A stretch of DNA of 64,000 bases from positions 115,357,128-115,421,127 of the forward strand of contig OW799234.1 in assembly GCA_941918925.1 (NCBI GenBank), in the 5' to 3' direction. Shown in pieces: positions 57,349 to 64,000 of this stretch; within the stretch, counting starts at the first letter, position 1, and each line of letters opens with the position of its first letter. This DNA is from Phyto melanocephala. Lineage: Eukaryota; Arthropoda; Insecta; Diptera; Rhinophoridae. A model generated the notes under the pieces. It saw nothing but the letters and a program-made list of their open reading frames with translations. It searched no databases and was not told where the DNA came from. The position numbers and the translations under genes are program-made.

Positions 57349-58575
57349 ACAGAGGAGTATTTGGCCTCAAAAGCTGCCCAAAAAGGCAAAACTGAATTTT
57401 AAGAAATCTTAAGAACTAAGTACGCAGCAACAATATTTTACATTATATTGTAAATTTTTAAAACTTTTAGTTGCGATTTGTAGCTCTGAGACCTTGCTAA
57501 AATCAGGAAAGTGAAGAAAATTATATGAGATTTTTTTTTCCGGCCAAACGAATAAAGGTTTAATAATGATTTTTTTTTCGCTGAAAGGTTTGATCAAAAG
57601 TTATTTAAAAAAGTAAAAAAAATTAAAATATGTTGAATATTCATGTTGAAACAATTCGTTCAAAAGTACACTTTTTTTTCAAAAAAAGAAAAACAAGAAA
57701 AAGTGAGGTTAGCATCTCTACGAATTATGTTTGATACCACAGTAAAATTTAGAATCTCTAATTTTAAAAACCAAAAAAAAAGTCTGCGCAAGTGTGCGCC
57801 ATTATTATTGACGATTTTTTTAAATTTTCACATTTCTTTTATTTTTGCACATCAGGCACTTTTTCTTATACAATTATGGCGTCATAAACTTTTATGTATT
57901 TTGAATTATTGACTTCAAATGTTATTCACATCACTTTTAACACTTCACAATGTTAATACCTGCCTATAATTATAAATTAGAAAAATTCTTTATTATCGAT
58001 AATAGTTATAAGGGAATGTCCCACACATCCCCATAAAAGATATTTTTATATACCTGCTGTAAAAAAAATTATATGTTAAAAAATAAATATACGTACCAAA
58101 TAAGAATAATTATTAAAATCATTAATCACAAAAATAAGTTTACAAAAAATAAATACAGGTATATAAAAAATACATTGCCACCCAGGTATCAGGCTACCAT
58201 CCAATTGTCGGAAAAAGCTGCCGAGGCCAGAAATAAGCACTCACGATTATATCGTACGAAATATTCGAGGAAATTTAGCAGAAGCCAACGATTTAGGGGG
58301 TGAAATATGTCACGCCTTTAAAAGAAAATCGTTACGTACTAGAGAAAAACGGGAAATAGATTTGAATTAAGGGCATCAAAATCCATATAATCCACATACT
58401 TTTACTTGAAGGGTAGACAAAATTTTTTTTTGTTGCGCAGTGTAATTTTTGCAAAATCTGCCACTAGACTTTTTATATCATACTACACCTAAAACTATCA
58501 AAAAAATCAAACTTTTAATTCAAAAAACACGTTTAATAATTTCTGCCAGCTTTTCAGGCCAAATACTCCTCTGTG
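57349..58575. mobile_element. 1.2-kb TIR element, hAT-like ends
   Basis: The ends read cagaggagtatttggcct and complement, extending to about 33 bp with few mismatches, and both sides carry cgtcac (57,343-57,348 and 58,576-58,581). The CAGAGG-type start recalls hAT, but the visible direct repeat is 6 rather than 8 bp. Inside, the frame at 58,073-58,303 ends in a segment rich in Arg/Lys/Ser (RNKHSRLYRTKYSRKFSRSQ) that looks protein-like but is not recognised. The frame at 57,643-57,912 is low complexity. Confidence 0.65.
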
Positions 58576-58579
58576 CGTC

Positions 58580-59770
58580 ACCTAAAATTCTTGTTATTTA
58601 AATGTTAATCTTATTTAATTTTATTTTTACAGTTAGTGAACAAAAAGTGTTCATTTCATAACGAATCAGAATAATAAGGTCTTTCTATTGTGACTATATA
58701 TGTGGACTATAGAGATTTTTTTAGTTTTCTTCTACTGGGCTCAGATTTTTTATGGGCATCACTAATATCTTGACCGAAATAAGGTGGTTATGCTGGTATA
58801 GTTCATCATAACTTGAGAAGGATTTGTCCGATTGTGTTAAAAAAAAAACAAACAAATTATAAGGTAAATCAGCAAAAAAAACATTTGTAGCAGTTATTCC
58901 AAAATTTGTCGAGATAACAGCTTAACTGAAACGCAATATTTGGTAAGAAATCAAACATATGGAAGGTTAACCATGATTTACTATTAGTGAAGTTCCAAAA
59001 CGAAAGGATTTGTTATATTGTATAGTAATATAAAATTAGTAAATTAATAGATTAAAATTACAATTTAATTAAATTTATAAAAAAAATTTATCAAACAAAC
59101 ATTTAATGCATTTCATTACGGTTGAAATTATATATTTTAGAGGTCACGTCTGTTTCGTCAAATATTTTCCAAATGTGACCACTGCTTAAGAGCTGTAGAT
59201 ATAGTTTGCAAAAATACAACAAATTTACTTGATTATATATGGAAAGTAAAGTATCAATTTAATTTGCTTTGCATTGAAAATGACATGCAGAAATATATAT
59301 AAAATAGACTTAACAAAACAGATAGTTTTCATTGCTCATCTGAGAATCTTAAAATTTAATAGTTTTTGAACATAAACCTGATCTCTTTTGACACACAAAA
59401 AGCCTAAGCGAAACGCCTACACAATTTACAAAAAGGCGCAAACATGACAAAATACATGAACGTCTTTATATGGAGGTAAAGGTCCCTTAAGTGTTTTGGC
59501 TGGCTCGGCAGTTGTTTTTATAGTTATATGATGATTGCTAAAATTAATTTATTTATTTCCAAAATGAAAATACAAAAGCAAAAAACTCATGTTTTACTTG
59601 CAAAATGTGAAATTAGTTTAAAGAGAATTTATTGTTCAATGATTATTCTGCACAATGTGATACTGAACGGCATTATTTATACTAGTATAAATTGTTTTAC
59701 TTACATGATAGTATTGCTATGGAATGTGCAGTACAGTTTGTTTTATAATTATAGTGCTGTTGACTCAAAA
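58580..59770. other. No recognisable gene or element
   Basis: AT-rich. The open frame at 59,528-59,869 overlaps the SINE-like repeat that follows and has no known domain. Confidence 0.5.
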
Positions 59771-59771
59771 G

Positions 59772-59860
59772 TAGGTTACGTTAAAAAACAGCGACACCAA
59801 AAGTCCAAACCCGTGACATACATATGCTCAATTGGCATATTGTGCGCTCTAAAGGAACGA
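59772..59860 (+). repeat. SINE-like repeat fragment (second copy)
   Basis: It matches the first half of the repeat at 18,430: a gtaggttacgtt start, 'accaaaagtccaaaccc', then 'tcaattggcatattgtgcgc'. It is diverged and lacks the second half. Confidence 0.55.
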
Positions 59861-59864
59861 AATT

Positions 59865-61590
59865 CCTAAATAAAAACTTTAATCCCGATTTCTTTAAATA
59901 ACAACTAGATAAGGAGCCCAGTGCCTTCAAAGTAATTCCTTAGGGATTTCAAATTCGAATGCGTTATGTATCATGTGTGGCATAGTCTTAACGTTAAAGT
60001 TCTCGCATCTAAAACTCAACAACGCAAGACAATAACAACATATAATTTTCCAAAGTCTTATCCTCTTCCACGCATTATCTAAAAAACATCTCAACCAGCA
60101 GACCCATGCATGTTAGATGCCAGAAAAGTAATAATAAGTTTATTTTTAGGTTGCCAATTTTTATATATTTTTTTCACATGAAATTATAAATTTTATATTA
60201 GAAACAATCTGGGAAATCAATACAAAGGGACAACTACGTCATCTAACGGAAAATTGTGCTTAAGGCGTAAACTTTGATTAATCATTCTTGTATATTAATG
60301 AAGAACATTACGTATATATGCAGACGAATTTGTCAGTTTAATCTATTTTGATGTTAGAATTTATTGTACACACATTTTTCTAAATATAAAACATCTCTAT
60401 TGAGAAAGTTAAAATATACAATCTATTGTTATTTATCTTATCGCTTAGTTGAATATACTAAATATATAACCAAAAAATCTACAGGTGGCTTATTTGTCGT
60501 CAAATGTAAATGTATGCTATTAACCTATAATTATCTGACAAAGTGCTGTACATATTTATATGATTTTTTGGTTGTTAGTTATAGAGGAAACATAAATTTC
60601 TTTACGTGCAAATCGTGAGCTGCCACATATTTTCTGCTTTCGGAAAATGACAAAAACGCTTCATCATACTGTTGGCACCGGTTACAACAGCAAAAACATC
60701 GACCTGATAAAAGAAATATGTTTTTGTTGTTGAGGTCAAAAGCACTTAAATGTATTTGCCGATTTGTTGTTCTTTGTTGTTTTTCTCGTAAACTCTCTTT
60801 TATATATATTTTTAATGTGTGGAATGTGTTGCAAAAGCGCATGCTTACAAAATGAATACTGCATGTGCCATTGTGGTGAAATATGTATGTAATTGTGAGT
60901 TTATATTTTTTTTTAACATGTTTTCGAAATAAATGAAAGTTTTTCAAAAGTAACAACTTAGTGGTAGTGGTTGAGAGCGAGAGTCTCCCATATTGTAAAG
61001 GAATTTTTTTTAATTTTTTTTTTGTTTGTCACGTTTGGCTTAAAGTTGCTTGCACTATATAAGTGATAGTGCATTTCGTGTAGCATACTAATTTATGGCC
61101 ATCACAGTGGGTTAAATAGTTTAAGTTTATTTAAGAGTCAGGGTATATTTTATATATTTTTTAAAGCTTAATTATCGCTAATGGTAATGGCAATTCTTGT
61201 ACTGAGATTCGTTAAACGTTGGCGTAAGGAATTCTGAGACCTACATATATATAACTAAAAAGCTGCTCACAACGTTAGAAAGGCCTCTATCAGAATATGG
61301 TTGCATCATATAGGACCCACAATACCAAAAACTATTAAATCAGTTCAAGTACATTTTTTTCTTTTATATCGTAGAGGTTCACCCTAATAGAAGACTTTAC
61401 TGAAAGACGCTTGTCTCTTATAAAACTTCCAACCATATTTATTTTAAAATTATTAGTTGGGAATATCACTTCAGAATTCCTATCTAGTGAACGTCCTTCT
61501 AAAAATTATCAAATTATAAAAAAACTAGTACAAGTTTTAATTTTTTATATATGAAAACTAGTCTATGCCCGCGACTTTGTCTGTGCAGTT
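59865..61590. other. No recognisable gene or element
   Basis: AT-rich with GTT/CAA-rich patches around 60,700. The open frames at 60,364-60,618 and 60,579-60,956 (opposite strands) have no recognisable domain. Confidence 0.45.
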
Positions 61591-61594
61591 ATCG

Positions 61595-61935
61595 GCATGC
61601 CAACTCGAAGGTTTGGATTATGCGGATGATATTTATTTACTCTGGCACGAAATCTTTATCTTGCAAACTTAAGCTAAATATCATAAAATCAAAGAGAGAA
61701 TAAATAATACAAACACAAGAACCATCATACTACAAGGCTAACAAATTGAAAAGGTTAATATTTGCTGCTATTTGGAAATTAATAACTAAAAGCGACGTAG
61801 AAATAGTCGCAAACAACAGGCTCAAAAGAGCAATAGAAGCATTGTGTGCAATCAGTATGGAGAAGCTCGTAAATATTCAAATACATTACGATCAACATTT
61901 TCAGTGTCAAGTATAATAATGTTAGGAATAATATG
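61595..61935 (+). pseudogene. LINE reverse transcriptase relic
   Basis: One frame reads SACQLEGLDYADDIYLLW, the YADD catalytic motif of a non-LTR reverse transcriptase. The following sequence can be read with frameshifts as a KIKERINNTNTRTI-like segment, QIEKVNICCYLEI (the FCYLGS block) and pieces of the post-RT region. The upstream catalytic block and motif B are absent and stops are frequent. It is a different LINE family from 26,501-27,890, judging by the residues around YADD. Confidence 0.65.
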
Positions 61936-61939
61936 TATT

Positions 61940-63370
61940 GCATTCTGTCCCAAGATCATTAGCAGATTATTAGTAGATTATTACAAGAGAGTGGAATCCT
62001 TAAGGCTCAAGGAGCTATAGTCGACCTAAGAATTCCTTACGATGGCAATACGCCAAAAACTAGAACATTGCAATCTTACTTACATATAAAGGAGCAAAAA
62101 CAACAGCAGCAAGCTAATTAAGATAGAAATGCATTACGAAATCCATATGCTTACAAAATTGGGTAATGGAGAAAAGTAAGTAATATATAATATCTGGCAA
62201 TATCATTCTTACTATTGAATTTCTTTAAAACTCCAAAACCACTGTCCTCTTAAAGTCAAATATTTTGAAAGTTATTTGTCTGTGTTTGCTTTTTGTTGCC
62301 AGGGGCAATAACATACTTACTACACTGATGCAACAAAACAGCAACTACAAGTAATCATTGTATATCAAAAAGGACGAAATAATAATAATAATGAACTAAA
62401 AAACCTTAATAAAATAACAACACGAAGTGGCTTTTAAGAGATAAATGACCATAGAACAGAAGTTGCGTTCGCATACATACTACCAGCACAAATTTAATAC
62501 ATAGTAAATTCAAGTGTTGGTCTGCTATCCTTTCTTCCGTTGTTTGGTTGGCACTATATTTAAGTTTTATCGTGAGCAAATTTGTGTATTTCAAATCATA
62601 AAGGACTTAAAAGAGAAATTTACTATTATACTACTAACAGCACGAAGCACATACAGATAAACATTTATGTATTCAGTTACACTTTGCTTTCAATGTATTG
62701 GTTTATTTGTAGTGCTTCCTTCTAGACCATGTTGTTGGACGACACCGAAATGGTGTATGTTTGCATATCGAAGGGAATTTTTTTTTTTTGTTTAATTTTA
62801 TTGTTCTTTGTTATCATATATTTTATAGTAAACATATGTTGACGTTGATTGCTGATTTGTCGTTTATTAAAGTTCATTGAGATTTTCATCAATCAACCAA
62901 ATATTAAATTACAAGAAGCTTTAAGATCTTTAACACATTTTTAAGGTCAAACAACCTTTAAATTTTTGCATTTAATTTAAAAAAGGGATTTGAGATTAGA
63001 TATTTATGTTGGCGGTTGAAATATTAGAAAAGAAAAGCAAAGAAAAGAAAAGAAGAAAGTTAATATAAAGTTTAATTACGAAATTAATATAAACGTAATT
63101 ACAATTTAATTAGATTTTATTTCAATTATCGGTATGATATTATTAGTTACTGCAAATTAATATTTTTAATGAAAGAATATAGCGAAAAATATTAATTAAA
63201 TTAGTGTTAAATAATAATTAAAATTTATATAATTTTTAAAACATGATTTTAATTAGTTTAATTAGGTCTATAATTAATATCGGTGGCTTATTTTAATAGA
63301 CTATTTATTGATTCATTTAAAACTGAAGACGCATAAATAAACTAACCCAAAAATAAAAAAACTTTATTTT
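61940..63370. other. No recognisable gene or element
   Basis: AT-rich sequence, with an aaaagaaaagcaaag-type purine run near 63,030. No frame or repeat is supported. Confidence 0.5.
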
Positions 63371-63376
63371 TATATA

Positions 63377-63890
63377 AAGGGTTTTTCAATAAGAGCGCTA
63401 TAAAAGTTTTTTAAATAAAACAAAAATAAAAGCTTAAATGTTTCGGCTCAATGTTTCCTTTTACTGTCCTTGTTTCTTTACTGTAAGTCTTAATTGTTAT
63501 ATGTTTTTGTTATAGAGAAATTTTTATTAAATAAAGTTTTTTAACAGATTTCCTTGAAAAAGTCAACAAATATTGACGAAACGTCGGGATAAATGTAATA
63601 AAATTGATTTTTATTTACATGAATAAATTTAGGCTGGACTAGCTTATATTTTAGGAAATATTTTTGATAAAGATTTTAATACTAGCCAAACATTCATATA
63701 AAACAAAAATGGTTTTGGCTATCAATGAAATTCTTTATTCCTGTGAAAGTACGTTCGATGCCATTATGTATGGAACTCGATTTCTTTTGCATGGCCACCA
63801 CGGGAACGCTTGCAGAAGTCCAGACGCTGAACCCAATTTTCGACAGTTTTTAAGCATAAATCAGGCGATACTGCTGACTTCAAATTTAAG
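63377..63890 (-). mobile_element. Mariner 3' end, split by an insertion
   Basis: The TIR aagggtttttcaataagagc follows TA at 63,375-63,376. On the minus strand the right part (63,711-63,850) encodes an intact mariner C-terminus, LCLKTVENWVQRLDFCKRSR then GGHAKEIEFHT and a stop. The link between the C-terminus and the TIR is broken by a 270-bp insertion with 13-bp direct repeats. Upstream of about 63,880 the similarity ends, so the element is 5' truncated. The 92-codon plus-strand frame here is an antisense artefact. Confidence 0.8.
63428..63697. mobile_element. Penelope-LTR-like insertion inside mariner
   Basis: 270 bp flanked by ataaaacaaaaat at 63,415-63,427 and 63,698-63,710. Its middle has ttgaaaaagtcaacaaatat followed by tgacgaaacgtcggg. 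This resembles Penelope LTR hammerheads, in which a stem is closed by cGAAACGUC. The gaaacgtc block is a perfect match to the minimal stem III plus cleavage site, while the CUGANGA box is decayed to ttgaaaa. Strand is taken as plus from the motif. Confidence 0.6.
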
Positions 63891-64000
63891 TTTCATATAT
63901 TCAGCAAATGCAATAATGACTATAAAAATAAATAAAGTATAATTGTGTCCCTGTCTATAATTTTAAGGCTCAACTTGGATTATTAGTACCTTATTTCAGA
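63891..64000. other. No recognisable gene or element
   Basis: AT-rich flank at the window end, with nothing supported. Confidence 0.5.

Overview
The window is AT-rich eukaryotic DNA in which I recognise no intact host gene. Nearly every supported feature is a transposable element or a relic of one. The mix points to a dipteran insect: Tc1/mariner relics, Penelope-like retroelements, and dispersed repeats opening with an ATACCC... hairpin and closing with a GGGTAT-AAGATTCGGC-hairpin-CTTACTTG end. My guess is a higher (calyptrate-like) fly. That is inference from repeat style; no species marker is visible.

Layout. 1-6.7 kb: sparse, with a PIF/Harbinger-like MITE (1658-2054), an internally deleted mariner (2666-3221) and ends of 'family A'. 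6758-13314: a large imperfect palindrome made of two head-to-head family A copies. Each carries the same deleted mariner at the same place, and the right arm also holds a tandem array of an 0.87-0.89 kb 'family D' repeat. 13.3-20.9 kb: MITEs (one inserted in another), a 540-bp TIR element with a 10-bp target duplication, a decayed mariner and a SINE-like repeat. 20.9-24 kb: nested 'family B' and 'family C' elements. 25.7-29.4 kb: a mariner relic, a 5'-truncated RTE-like LINE with intact RT motifs, and a tRNA-like SINE with a 12-bp target duplication. 30.0-35.1 kb: two nearly identical Penelope-like elements (RT plus GIY-YIG endonuclease) head to head across a 200-N gap, lodged in the AT tract of a family B copy. 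35.3-46 kb: a hAT-like MITE, a motif cluster, a mariner relic, a Tc1-like relic and a long family C region. 47-64 kb: a second motif cluster, an inverted-repeat element with a hammerhead-like core, two more mariner relics (one split by a Penelope-LTR-like insertion with 13-bp direct repeats), a PIF-like MITE, a 1.2-kb TIR element and a LINE relic.

How the parts relate. Families A, B and C share 5' hairpins, complementary 3' subterminal repeats and the 3' hairpin end. This fits Helentron-derived non-autonomous elements (HINE/DINE-1-like), but I could not run a comparison. They act as landing pads: their AT tracts hold the Penelope pair and further copies of themselves. Only the Penelope and LINE reading frames look capable of encoding active domains, and both elements are incomplete here. 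Host genes, if present, are limited to possible intronic or regulatory DNA that I cannot identify.
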